DNA of 42,363 nucleotides from Paracoccaceae bacterium (GTDB lineage Bacteria; Pseudomonadota; Alphaproteobacteria; Rhodobacterales; Rhodobacteraceae): assembly GCA_020852535.1 (NCBI GenBank), contig JADZAO010000109.1:1-42363 (forward strand), written 5' to 3'. Shown here piece after piece: positions 1 to 8,295 of this stretch. Under the pieces are notes generated by a model. The model had not been told where the DNA came from and ran no database searches. It saw only the letters and a list, made by a program, of their open reading frames with translations. How positions within the stretch are numbered: the stretch's first letter is position 1; each line of letters begins with the position of its first letter. A program made the position numbers and the translations under genes.

Positions 1-707
1 CCCCAGCCAAGCTCGTAATAGGCCCACCACGAACCGAGGGCTATGCCGATAGTCAGAAAAACCCACGAAATCAGCGTCCACGGGCGAACCCAGCGCGCCC
101 ATGCAGCATCGACACGGCCTTCTATCAGTGCAGCAACGGCAAAGCTGAACGGCATCGAAAGCCCAACATAGCCAAGATAAAGAAAAGGCGGATGAAAAGC
201 GAGACCCGGGTCTTGTAAGAGCGGGTTCATATCCTGCCCGTTCAGGGGAGGAATCTCCAGTCGCAGGAAGGGGTTGGAAGTAAGAAGCATAAACAACAAG
301 AAAGCCACAGCAATCATAGCCTGCACCGAAAGGACGCGGGCCTTGAGCTGCGGCGGAAGAGCGTCGCCAAACCAAACGCAACAAGCGCCGTAAAGCGCGA
401 GGATGAGCACCCAGAGCAGTAACGAGCCTTCGTGATTGCCCCATACACCCGAGATTTTGTAAAGCATCGGCTTGAGCGTATGGGAGTTCTCAACCACCAC
501 CTTCAACGAGAAATCCGAGGAAACAAAGGCCCAAGTGAGAACACCAAAAGAAAAAGCCACAAGCAGTAATTGCGCGATAGCGGCGGGAACGGCAATCGCC
601 ATCCATGCCGCATCGCGCCGCTGTGAGCCAATCAGTGGAACCACCGATTGCACTACGGCAACCGCGAGAGCGAGAACGAGTGCAAAATGACCGAGTTCAA
701 TAAGCAT
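1..707 (-). CDS. ccmF: cytochrome c-type biogenesis protein CcmF, N-terminal part
   Basis: Partial gene running off the left edge; 235 residues of a protein normally over 600 are visible. CcmF is the integral-membrane haem lyase subunit that attaches haem to apocytochrome c in the periplasm. The ATG at 707 gives a hydrophobic start (MLIELGHFALVLAL). The family signature GVWGNHEGSLLLWVLIL lies around residues 87-103, followed by the conserved segment NPFLRLEIPP and by LQDPGLAFHPPFLYLGY. The visible part ends at WWAYYELGWG, just before the tryptophan-rich haem-binding loop. At least five membrane segments are visible. No ccmE precedes it here; the next gene upstream in its own orientation is far away, so it probably has its own promoter in 708-1100. 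Confidence 0.95.
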   Translation of the reverse strand, partial: MLIELGHFALVLALAVAVVQSVVPLIGSQRRDAAWMAIAVPAAIAQLLLVAFSFGVLTWAFVSSDFSLKVVVENSHTLKPMLYKISGVWGNHEGSLLLWVLILALYGACCVWFGDALPPQLKARVLSVQAMIAVAFLLFMLLTSNPFLRLEIPPLNGQDMNPLLQDPGLAFHPPFLYLGYVGLSMPFSFAVAALIEGRVDAAWARWVRPWTLISWVFLTIGIALGSWWAYYELGW

Positions 708-1513
708 CTACAGACCTTTGGTGGTTTAGCCACAGTTTAAGCGTAAATGCGGGGCTATTCCATGCCCCTTCGACCCAGCAGCGCCGATCTAACGAAAGGG
801 TGCAGAACCTTGCCAGCCGGAAATGCGGCCTGTCCTCCCCAACTATTTTGAAGATATTTATCTGCACGCTACAAGCTGCAAGAAGAGCATGATCTTGACC
901 TGTTGGAATATAACACAGCCATCACCAATATGCGCGCAATCGACGAACGAAAACAGACAACACGGTTAGTGGCAAACCTTGCCGCTTACTTGATCTGATA
1001 CGAAGTGTTTGACCCTCTGACGCAGACCTAAGCAGAAATAATCTAGGAAGGCTTCTCGCTTCATGAAAAGAGTGTCTTTTATTAGCAGAATATCTTGCCT
1101 GTCCTACTACAGACGGCATTCCCCGACCACGTTGTACCAGTCTCTCGGTAGGATCAATTTTGCATGCATGAAGAGAAACAAATAGGGCGAATCTTAGATC
1201 TTTTTCTATTAAAATTCGATGAAGCGGTTAAGAATGTCACAAAAGTAGTAAAGTTCGACTGTCGTCAGATCATAACTTTTGAGCATCTTTTCAATGTCAG
1301 TGTGCAAACGGATTTTCACGGGTTACCCTATTATTGACCTGTCCGTGGAAAAACAGTGACTCATTATTTTTATTTATAAAATAAAACAATGGGTTGTCTC
1401 TGAGAAGAGACAGAGGTCAAAGCTAGAGCCAGCCAACCATTGCGCGCCATATCCACGATGGTGTAATATCCACCCAACCATATCTTGATCCTTTACAGGA
1501 AGGCCCGGCCTCC
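708..1513. other. intergenic region between ccmF and gyrA (divergent)
   Basis: No intact gene is seen in these 806 bases. A plus-strand frame stays open from 852 to a TGA at 996-998 and reads like the C-terminal end of a protein, but it has no usable start until the ATG near 930; see findings. A 7-bp stem (TGTCTCT, 1395-1401, with AGAGACA, 1406-1412; loop GAGA) lies 100 bases before gyrA and may sit in its leader. The stretch 1320-1390 is AT-rich and is the likely gyrA promoter area, but I could not pick a convincing -35/-10 pair. Confidence 0.55.
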
Positions 1514-4240
1514 GTGACCGATACGCCAGAACACCCTGAAAATACAGAGTATTCTGTATCTAAACCCATATGGACCGGCCAGCAGCGGTCGATTACCGAT
1601 GAAATGAAGACGGCCTATCTCGATTATGCGATGAGCGTGATCGTAAGCCGTGCGATTCCCGATCTGCGAGACGGGTTAAAACCGGTGCACCGACGCATCC
1701 TCTTTGCTATGCATGGATCGGGCAACAACCACGAAAAGCCCTATCGAAAATCGGCTCGTCCGGTAGGTGATACGATGGGGAAATACCACCCGCATGGCGA
1801 TAGCGCGATCTATGACGCGCTGGTTCGGATGGCGCAACCCTTCTCAATGTCGCTCAAGCTTCTGGACGGTCAGGGCAATTTTGGCTCGATGGATGGCGAT
1901 AACGCGGCAGCGATGCGCTATACCGAAGTACGAATGGACAAACCTGCTGTCTTCCTTTTGGCAGATATCGACAAGGAAACGGTCGATTTCCAAGACAACT
2001 ATGACGGCAAAGATCGTGAGCCAACGGTCCTACCCGCCCGTTTCCCGAACATGCTGGTAAATGGCGCAGGCGGTATTGCCGTCGGAATGGCCACAAATAT
2101 CCCACCGCATAACCTTGGAGAGGTGATCGACGGTACGCTGGCAATGATCGAGAACCCCGATATCTCGACCGAAGCGCTAATGGAAATCATCCCTGCACCT
2201 GACTTCCCAACGGGGGGCGTCATTCTGGGTCGGTCAGGAGCACGAAAAGCCTATCTCGAAGGGCGGGGATCAGTTGTAATCCGCGCCAAAACACGAGTCG
2301 AGGAAATCCGCAAAGACCGTTTGGCCATTATCATCGACGAAATTCCCTATCAGGTGAACAAAGCGGCGATGATCGAAAAGATCGCCGAAATGGTGCGCGA
2401 GAAGCGGATCGAAGGCATTTCTCATGTACAAGACGAATCTGACCGAATCGGCGTGCGCGTGGTCATCGAACTCAAGCGTGATGCAACGGCGGATGTGGTG
2501 CTGAACCAACTTTACCGTTTTACCACCATGCAAGTCAGCTTCAGCTGCAACATGCTAGCGCTGAACGGCGGTCGCCCTGAACAACTTACTTTGCACGATT
2601 TTCTGAACTATTTCATAAAGTTCAGGGAACAAGTTGTGGCACGGCGCACAGTGTTCGAATTGCGCAAGGCCCGCGAGCGGAGCCACGTTCTATGCGGTCT
2701 GGCTGTGGCAGTATCAAATGTGGACGAGGTAGTACGGACCATCCGCGCCAGTGCCGATGCAGCCGAAGCACGCGAAAAGCTGATGATACGGCGCTGGCCC
2801 GCACAGGAAATCGCCGATTACATCAAGCTAATCGACGATCCAAGTCATACAATCAACGAAGACAACACCTATAACCTATCAGAAGCCCAAGCTCGCGCTA
2901 TCCTCGAATTGCGCCTACAACGCCTTACAGCGATGGGTGTAAAAGAGGTGACAGACGAGCTGGCCGAACTGGCCACGAAGATCCGCGATTACCTCGATAT
3001 ACTCGGCAGCCGCGAGCGGATAATGGCGATCATCTCCGACGAACTGCGCGAAGTAAAAGCCGCCTTTGCCGTACCCCGCCGAACCGAAATCCAAGACTGG
3101 GCCGGCGATATGGACGACGAGGACCTAATCGAGCGCGAAGATATGGTCGTTACCATTACCTCGGGTGGTTACATTAAGCGCACTCCACTGGCCGAATTCC
3201 GCAGCCAGAACCGTGGCGGCAAAGGCCTTTCGTCGATGGCGACGAAAGAGGATGATGTGGTCACCACACTTTTCGTGGCGAACACACACACACATCTTTT
3301 ATTCTTCACGACCGATGGCATAATCTACAAGATGAAAACATGGCGCTTACCGCTGGCGGGGCGTACCGCCAAGGGTAAAGCTATCGTAAATATTCTGCCT
3401 ATTACGCAAGGTGTTTCGATTGCCGCACTGATGCCAGTCGATGTGCCAGAGGCGGAATGGGACAAGTTGCAGATCGTTTTTGCCACCAGTGCCGGCGATG
3501 TGCGTCAAAACGACCTCTCGGATTTCACCAATGTCATGCGCAATGGCAAGATCGCAATGAAGCTGCCCGAGGGCGTGTCCCTTGTGAATGCGGCAATTGC
3601 CGATAATCAAGACGATGTAATGCTAGTCACAGCGAGCGGACGAGCGATCCGCTTTCCGACCACCGATATACGCGTGTTCAAATCGCGCGGATCGACCGGT
3701 GTTCGCGGTATCCGTCTCGGGGCCAACGACAAGGTCGTATCAATGGCGATTATCCGCCATTTCGAAGCAACACCGGAAGAGCGAGAGGTCTATCTCAAAC
3801 AACGCCGACTAATGGCCGGTGCACTTGACGATGATGCCGAGGCAGATGACGACGTAGAGCCCGTCGCAGTGGCATCAGGTAGACAGCTTTCGACCGAACG
3901 CTATGCTGAAATGTCAGCGGCGGAAGACCTCATCCTGACAATCACTGCACAAGGTGCAGGCAAACTCTCGTCAAGCCATGATTATCCCGTACGTGGTCGT
4001 GGGGGTATGGGCGTAAAAGCGATGGACGGAGCAATGCGCGGTGGCAAACTGGTGGCTTCGTTCCCTGTCAAAACCTCGGACCAGATCATGCTTGCTACCT
4101 CGACTGGGCAATCTATCCGAGTTCCGGTTGATCAAATCAGTTTCCGTTCGCGCACGGCAGGCGGTGTGAAAGTCTTTACGGTGGCCGCGGACGAACAAGT
4201 CGTATCGGTTGCGCGGGTGGCCGAACAGGGCGATGAATGA
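1514..4240 (+). CDS. gyrA: DNA gyrase subunit A
   Basis: 908-residue breakage-reunion subunit of DNA gyrase, which with GyrB introduces negative supercoils into DNA using ATP. The N-terminal winged-helix/tower domain runs through about residue 540. The catalytic tyrosine is Y136 in AAAMRYTEVRM. The quinolone-determining region reads HPHGDSAIYD, with S97 and D101 at the positions of E. coli S83 and D87, so the common resistance substitutions are absent. The C-terminal beta-pinwheel carries a GyrA-box variant (SQNRGGKG), which separates it from ParC. An acidic linker (DDDAEADDDVE) interrupts the C-terminal domain near residue 775. The start is GTG at 1514. The following gene starts inside its last codons. 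Confidence 0.97.
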   Translation: MTDTPEHPENTEYSVSKPIWTGQQRSITDEMKTAYLDYAMSVIVSRAIPDLRDGLKPVHRRILFAMHGSGNNHEKPYRKSARPVGDTMGKYHPHGDSAIYDALVRMAQPFSMSLKLLDGQGNFGSMDGDNAAAMRYTEVRMDKPAVFLLADIDKETVDFQDNYDGKDREPTVLPARFPNMLVNGAGGIAVGMATNIPPHNLGEVIDGTLAMIENPDISTEALMEIIPAPDFPTGGVILGRSGARKAYLEGRGSVVIRAKTRVEEIRKDRLAIIIDEIPYQVNKAAMIEKIAEMVREKRIEGISHVQDESDRIGVRVVIELKRDATADVVLNQLYRFTTMQVSFSCNMLALNGGRPEQLTLHDFLNYFIKFREQVVARRTVFELRKARERSHVLCGLAVAVSNVDEVVRTIRASADAAEAREKLMIRRWPAQEIADYIKLIDDPSHTINEDNTYNLSEAQARAILELRLQRLTAMGVKEVTDELAELATKIRDYLDILGSRERIMAIISDELREVKAAFAVPRRTEIQDWAGDMDDEDLIEREDMVVTITSGGYIKRTPLAEFRSQNRGGKGLSSMATKEDDVVTTLFVANTHTHLLFFTTDGIIYKMKTWRLPLAGRTAKGKAIVNILPITQGVSIAALMPVDVPEAEWDKLQIVFATSAGDVRQNDLSDFTNVMRNGKIAMKLPEGVSLVNAAIADNQDDVMLVTASGRAIRFPTTDIRVFKSRGSTGVRGIRLGANDKVVSMAIIRHFEATPEEREVYLKQRRLMAGALDDDAEADDDVEPVAVASGRQLSTERYAEMSAAEDLILTITAQGAGKLSSSHDYPVRGRGGMGVKAMDGAMRGGKLVASFPVKTSDQIMLATSTGQSIRVPVDQISFRSRTAGGVKVFTVAADEQVVSVARVAEQGDE

Positions 4241-4547
4241 TTTTACGGTAGATTTAGCAAGCAGGCTTACCCGTCTGGCGGCCACTGGCAAAACCATTAG
4301 TTACGGAGCACTTGCAGCGGAATTTGGAGTCAGGGTTAACACCCTGACCAAAGCACTAGAAATCCTAATGGAAGAAGAAAACGCCCGAGGGGAGCCCCTG
4401 CGGGCGGTCCTTTGTTTCGGACGGCTAACGGATGGCCTGCCTGCGCGAGGATTTTACGAAAAGGCGACGGCGCTAGGATATGTAGTTGATAATGCAGACA
4501 CCTTTGCCTCTATCATGCGCAAGCAATTATTTTTAAAAGCTCGTTAA
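4233..4547 (+). CDS. small conserved protein, winged-helix-like, function unknown
   Basis: 104 residues starting MNDFTVDLASRL; its ATG lies within the last codons of gyrA (8-base overlap), so it is probably co-translated with it. I chose this ATG over an upstream one at 4209 because of the overlap. The pattern GKTISYGALAAEFG, followed later by LRAVLCFGRLTDGLPARGFY, resembles a small domain found in many bacteria (ISYGELA ... VVNKDTGLPGPGF) with the look of a helix-turn-helix followed by a beta hairpin. It is faintly like the DNA-binding part of alkyltransferase-like proteins but lacks the PCHR active site. I do not know its function. Confidence 0.7.
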   Translation: MNDFTVDLASRLTRLAATGKTISYGALAAEFGVRVNTLTKALEILMEEENARGEPLRAVLCFGRLTDGLPARGFYEKATALGYVVDNADTFASIMRKQLFLKAR

Positions 4548-4590
4548 CCGTGTGCTGATGCACAATCTGATTTTCTACCGTTAAGGAGAA

Positions 4591-4692
4591 ATGGTGCGAG
4601 CAAATACGCGCTCAACAAGTAATCGTCAGCGCAGAGTGCCCACGAACCCTTTCCTGTTTGCGGGAAGCAGAATAAATCTGGCACATGAGTAA
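4591..4692 (+). CDS. possible 33-residue upstream ORF coupled to trmFO
   Basis: A reading frame beginning at an ATG directly after AAGGAGAA, the best ribosome-binding sequence in the 4548-4684 gap, and ending with a TAA at 4690-4692, six bases inside trmFO. It would encode a basic peptide beginning MVRANTRSTSNRQRR. The trmFO start itself has only a weak, distant purine stretch, so translation of this ORF could deliver ribosomes to trmFO. The short spacing (two to three bases between GGAG and ATG) and the lack of any known relative keep confidence low. Confidence 0.3.
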   Translation: MVRANTRSTSNRQRRVPTNPFLFAGSRINLAHE

Positions 4693-6019
4693 GAGATTAC
4701 ACATCATCGGCGGCGGAATGGCCGGATCGGAAGCGGCTTGGCAGGCGGCACAGATGGGCGTGCCAGTAGTACTGCACGAAATGCGCCCCACCGTCGGTAC
4801 CTTTGCGCACCAGACGGGTCATTTTGCGGAAATGGTCTGTTCTAATTCCTTTAGGTCGGACGATGACGAACGCAATGCAGTCGGCCTGCTGCACTGGGAA
4901 ATGGGGGCGGCTAACGGACTGATCATGGAGATGGCGCGAGCGCATAGGTTGCCTGCAGGCGGTGCGCTCGCCGTGGATCGCACCGCCTTTGCTGAGGCAA
5001 TAACGGCGCGGCTAATGGAACATCCACTAATTGCTGCGGAATATGACGAGATCACTTTGCTACCCACCGAAGGAAACTGGATCGTCGCAACAGGACCGCT
5101 GACCAGCGATGCGTTGGCGCAAAGCGTCAAGGCCGAGACCGGGACAGACAACCTCTCTTTCTTCGATGCCATAGCCCCCATCGTCTATACGGAATCGGTG
5201 GATATGTCAGTCGCATGGATGCAATCACGCTATGACAAGGGTGAGACAGAAGCAGAGCAGACCGCCTATATAAACTGCCCGATGGATCGCGACCAGTATT
5301 ACGCTTTTATCGCCGCGCTGCTGGCTGCCGACAAAACAGAATTTCACGAAGACGAAACTGCGGAGTATTTCAACGGCTGCTTGCCGATCGAAGTTATGGC
5401 TGAACGTGGACCTGAAACACTACGTTTTGGACCCATGAAGCCCGTGGGACTAACCAACCCACACACGGGGGTGAAGCCCTATGCCGTAGTACAGCTGCGC
5501 CGAGACAACAAGCTTGGCACGCTCTATAATATAGTGGGGTTCCAAACCAAGATGAAATATGGCGCACAAGTCTCTGTTTTTAAAATGATTCCAGGCCTGA
5601 ACGAAGCGTCATTCGCACGGCTTGGGGGCATCCATCGCAATACCTTCATCAATTCTCCAAGGCTGTTAGATGCGCAGATGCGGCTAAAATCGCGGCCAAA
5701 CATCCGCTTTGCAGGGCAAGTGACGGGCGTAGAAGGCTATGTCGAGAGTGCCGCTATGGGACTTTTAGCGGGGCGCATGGCAGCTGCCGAAATATTGGGA
5801 CACCAGATACCACCGCCGCCACCCGAAACAGCGATGGGCGCATTAATCACGCATATAACCGGTGGGGCCGAGGCCAAAACATTCCAGCCAATGAACGTCA
5901 ACTTCGGCCTCTTCCCGCCGATTAATGCCAAGAGCGGGCGCAAAGGACGCAAGGACCGCTACAAGGCCTATACCGATCGCGCCAAAGAAAGCTTTGTAGC
6001 ATGGCTGGCCACTATGTAA
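4685..6019 (+). CDS. trmFO: methylenetetrahydrofolate-tRNA-(uracil-5-)-methyltransferase TrmFO
   Basis: 444 residues, normal family length. TrmFO methylates U54 in the T-loop of tRNA to ribothymidine, using 5,10-methylenetetrahydrofolate as carbon donor and FADH2 as reductant. The N-terminus has the FAD-binding Rossmann motif IIGGGMAGSEAAW (residues 7-19). The two conserved cysteines are visible: C52 in MVCSNSFRSD and C233 in FNGCLPIEVMAERG. The C-terminal GRMAA and NVNFGLFPP segments are typical of the family. The downstream gluQ overlaps its end by 19 bases, giving a tRNA-modification pair. Confidence 0.96.
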   Translation: MSKRLHIIGGGMAGSEAAWQAAQMGVPVVLHEMRPTVGTFAHQTGHFAEMVCSNSFRSDDDERNAVGLLHWEMGAANGLIMEMARAHRLPAGGALAVDRTAFAEAITARLMEHPLIAAEYDEITLLPTEGNWIVATGPLTSDALAQSVKAETGTDNLSFFDAIAPIVYTESVDMSVAWMQSRYDKGETEAEQTAYINCPMDRDQYYAFIAALLAADKTEFHEDETAEYFNGCLPIEVMAERGPETLRFGPMKPVGLTNPHTGVKPYAVVQLRRDNKLGTLYNIVGFQTKMKYGAQVSVFKMIPGLNEASFARLGGIHRNTFINSPRLLDAQMRLKSRPNIRFAGQVTGVEGYVESAAMGLLAGRMAAAEILGHQIPPPPPETAMGALITHITGGAEAKTFQPMNVNFGLFPPINAKSGRKGRKDRYKAYTDRAKESFVAWLATM

Positions 6020-6849
6020 CGCGCTTTGCACCCTCGCCCACCGGTCCTTTGCACCTAGGGCATGCATTTTCGGCGTTGACAGCATGGAGGCGAGCGTTAG
6101 CAGCAGGTGGCATGATGCTGCTGCGGATTGAGGATATAGACACCGCAAGGTCAAATCTCGAATGGGAAGCGGCAATCTATGACGATATGGCATGGCTAGG
6201 AGTGAACTATCCACGCCCCGTGATGCGACAATCGGAGCGGTTGCAAAACTATCGTGCTGCTTTGACGCGACTTGACAGCCTAGGGGTAATTTACCCCTGC
6301 AGCTGTTCGCGGGGCCACATCCGTTCGACGCTATCAGCCCCTCAGGAAGGCGCTTGGGAAACCGGGAACGGAATCGTCTATCCGGGAACATGTCGCGGTC
6401 GAGCCATGAGTAGCGAGGGCAAAGCCGATGCGATCCGGCTAGATACGGGCCGTGCGATGGAACTAACGGGCAGACTGGCTTTCACCGAAACCGCACCCAA
6501 AATGGCAGGTGTATATAATTTCGATGCGACGTTCATGCGAAACCGTGTGGGAGACGTAGTGCTGGCACGGCGCGATTTAGGCACATCATATCACCTATCG
6601 GTTGTGATCGACGACGCGGAACAGAATGTAACCGAAGTAGTACGAGGAGAAGACATCTTCGACGCCACGCCGATCCATCTACTTTTGCAACGCCTGCTGG
6701 GCCTGCCCACCCCCGTCTATTACCACCACCCTCTAATCCGTGACGAGGCAGGCAAAAGGTTGGCCAAGCGCGACAATGCACGAGCTTTGGCAAAATATCG
6801 AGCCGAGGGGGCTACGCCCGCTGACATCTATCGGATGGTAGGTTTGTAA
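6001..6849 (+). CDS. gluQ: glutamyl-Q tRNA(Asp) synthetase
   Basis: 282 residues, much shorter than a full glutamyl-tRNA synthetase because the anticodon-binding domain is absent. It transfers glutamate to queuosine at position 34 of tRNA-Asp. Visible features are the class I HLGH motif (residues 18-21), the substrate-binding RFAPSPTG and RIEDID segments, zinc ligands C100 and C102 (YPCSCSR) with Y127 and C131 (YPGTC), and a KMSKS-equivalent KRLAKRDN near residue 255. It starts inside trmFO in another frame, so the two are probably translated together. Confidence 0.95.
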   Translation: MAGHYVTRFAPSPTGPLHLGHAFSALTAWRRALAAGGMMLLRIEDIDTARSNLEWEAAIYDDMAWLGVNYPRPVMRQSERLQNYRAALTRLDSLGVIYPCSCSRGHIRSTLSAPQEGAWETGNGIVYPGTCRGRAMSSEGKADAIRLDTGRAMELTGRLAFTETAPKMAGVYNFDATFMRNRVGDVVLARRDLGTSYHLSVVIDDAEQNVTEVVRGEDIFDATPIHLLLQRLLGLPTPVYYHHPLIRDEAGKRLAKRDNARALAKYRAEGATPADIYRMVGL

Positions 6850-6948
6850 GTTTTTCCAAAGAAGAGCTTCTATGCTTCTAGGATAACAGCAGATATTCAC
6901 TTGTGCGAGGATAAGAGACAAGCCGGAATTAATGCAGCTTATGCAAAA

Positions 6949-7308
6949 TCAAGCGACTGGCTTTGACAGGATGGTTTCTCCCGAATCATTAATCAGCGTA
7001 TAAAAACACGAAGTATGGTTAGTATGACAAGCAGGACCGGTTTGAGCGACGATAGCAAGCAGGGAGTCGCGGTCGCAATCGATACGCAATTCTAAAAGCA
7101 TTTGCACGTGACCCGAAGTTTCTCCCTTGATCCAAAAAGCCTGGCGCGAGCGGGACCAATATGTAACGCGGCCGCTGACGAGGGTTTGCGCCACGGCATC
7201 AGCATTCATCCATGCAAGCATGAGAACCTCGCCCGTAGCATGGTCCTGCGTGATACAAGGGATAAGGCCGTTGGCATCATATTTCAGCGTACTCGCATCA
7301 AAGGGCAT
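6949..7308 (-). CDS. hisI: phosphoribosyl-AMP cyclohydrolase
   Basis: 119 residues, the single-domain alphaproteobacterial form without the HisE pyrophosphohydrolase. It opens the purine ring of phosphoribosyl-AMP in the third step of histidine synthesis. Metal ligands are visible: D77, D79 and D81 in DCDRD (Mg) and C78, C94 and C101 (DCDRD, ACHTNHTSC; Zn). It converges with gluQ and is divergent from the IscU-like gene at 7375, with only 66 bases between the two starts, which must hold both promoters. No other his gene is near. Confidence 0.95.
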   Translation of the reverse strand: MPFDASTLKYDANGLIPCITQDHATGEVLMLAWMNADAVAQTLVSGRVTYWSRSRQAFWIKGETSGHVQMLLELRIDCDRDSLLAIVAQTGPACHTNHTSCFYTLINDSGETILSKPVA

Positions 7309-7374
7309 CGGCCTTCTCCTTGGCAGGGCAATGAGTGCGGTCTATCTACGGTGCATAACACGAAAGAGGAAGTC

Positions 7375-7824
7375 ATGCCGGATAGCGATCTAGTGAAGCT
7401 TTACTCGGACCGCATTCTGGCGCTAGCGGCAGATATTCCGCATATGAAGCGGCTAACCGCGCCGGATGGCACCGCAAAAAAACGTTCCCATCTTTGCGGA
7501 TCGACGGTAACAGTGGATGTAATGCTGGCTGACGGGCAAGTTTCGGACTTCGGTCAGGACGTTAAAGCATGTGCCTTAGGTCAGGCTGCTGCTGCTGTGG
7601 TAGGTGCGGCAGTCATTGGGCGGACACGGGACGAGATAGTGCAGGCACGTGACCAGTTGGTCGCCATGCTCAAAGCGGGCGGCCCTGTCCCGGATCCGCC
7701 CTTTGATAAACTAAAAGTGCTGCTTCCAGCGCGGGAATATGCCAATCGTCACGCCTCAATCCTGCTGGCGCTGGAAGCTACAATCGACGCAATGGACGTG
7801 GCCTCGGCGCGACAGAATGCATAA
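7375..7824 (+). CDS. iron-sulfur cluster assembly scaffold protein (IscU/NifU-N-like)
   Basis: 149 residues. The ATG at 7375 follows AAAGAGGAAG and is preferred to an upstream open frame that runs antisense through hisI. The fold signature of NifU-N/IscU scaffolds is present: HLCGSTVTVDVML with C41, then VKACALGQAAAAVVG with C66. The third scaffold cysteine, expected near the end in a RHxC context, is replaced (NRHASILLALEA), so the site has at most two cysteines. The protein probably binds or relays Fe-S clusters but is diverged from IscU and SufU. It stands alone, with no isc or suf genes in the window. Confidence 0.8.
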   Translation: MPDSDLVKLYSDRILALAADIPHMKRLTAPDGTAKKRSHLCGSTVTVDVMLADGQVSDFGQDVKACALGQAAAAVVGAAVIGRTRDEIVQARDQLVAMLKAGGPVPDPPFDKLKVLLPAREYANRHASILLALEATIDAMDVASARQNA

Positions 7825-7852
7825 AAAACCGCCGCACGTCAGATGACGGCGG
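7823..7852 (-). terminator. rho-independent terminator of the small SOS-type gene
   Basis: Read on the minus strand, CCGCCG (7852-7847) pairs with CGGCGG (7834-7829) around a 12-base loop and is followed at once by six T (7828-7823). It lies 107 bases past the stop of the 40-codon gene at 7959 and immediately after the stop of the convergent scaffold gene. Confidence 0.75.
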
Positions 7853-7958
7853 CGGCAAGTCGCAGATCTTTTCGATTCAAGACTTTTAGGACCCTGTGGC
7901 GTCAATTTGGGACCAACACGAACCCGATCGTAAAGACCGCAGGCAGAAAGCGAATGAC

Positions 7959-8081
7959 TCAAGCGGCGCCAGAAATGACAAGAGCGGCAATCAACAATGA
8001 AAACAGCGCGATCATGCCAATAGCATCTTCAATCAATGTGTTGCGAGAACGGACAACAACTTCCTTGAGTTCTGTAAACAT
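7959..8081 (-). CDS. 40-residue single-pass membrane protein, predicted SOS-induced
   Basis: A short gene: ATG at 8081 preceded by CGGAGG with a six-base spacer, TGA at 7959-7961. The product has a short amphipathic, charged N-terminus (MFTELKEVVVRSRNTLIED) and one hydrophobic helix from about residue 20 to 38 (AIGMIALFSLLIAALVISG), so it should be an inner-membrane peptide with a cytoplasmic N-terminus or the reverse. Its promoter carries a consensus alphaproteobacterial LexA box and a second one-mismatch box. In Caulobacter the LexA-controlled 29-residue membrane peptide SidA blocks division after DNA damage; the size, topology and control here are comparable, but no sequence similarity is claimed. 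The function is an inference. Confidence 0.75.
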   Translation of the reverse strand: MFTELKEVVVRSRNTLIEDAIGMIALFSLLIAALVISGAA

Positions 8082-8102
8082 TGGATACCTCCGTTAATGT
8101 TG

Positions 8103-8117
8103 TTGCTAATTTGTTCT
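8103..8117 (-). promoter_or_regulatory. second, degenerate LexA (SOS) box
   Basis: On the plus strand GTTG-N7-GTTC, one mismatch from the alphaproteobacterial consensus GTTC-N7-GTTC. It covers the -10 region and probable transcription start of the 40-codon gene. Confidence 0.45.
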
Positions 8118-8140
8118 CATACTTCCTTAGACCTGTCAAG
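8112..8140 (-). promoter_or_regulatory. promoter of the 40-codon SOS-type gene
   Basis: Minus strand: perfect -35 TTGACA (8140-8135), 17-base spacer, weak -10 GAACAA (8117-8112). Transcription would start near 8105, leaving a 24-base leader with the CGGAGG ribosome-binding site. Confidence 0.6.
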
Positions 8141-8155
8141 AACTTTCCGCGAACA
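8141..8155 (-). promoter_or_regulatory. consensus LexA (SOS) box
   Basis: GAACTTTCCGCGAAC, an exact match to GAAC-N7-GAAC, the direct-repeat LexA operator of alphaproteobacteria. It abuts the TTGACA -35 hexamer of the minus-strand promoter, so bound LexA should block RNA polymerase. Confidence 0.75.
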
Positions 8156-8295
8156 TATGGGAACAAAATAAAAACAAGCAAGCTTCTAAGGGTTTTACAA
8201 GACGCGCCCCGTGCCGTTATCACAGACGGCTATCTGCAACCAAATTGTTCACGAGCTAGGCCCATTCTCCGAAGAAAATAAAGCCCTCTTCCCTT

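Noticed and set aside
8152..8165. Third SOS-like repeat GAAC-N6-GAAC beside the LexA box
   Set aside because: Spacing is six, not seven, so it does not fit the LexA consensus.
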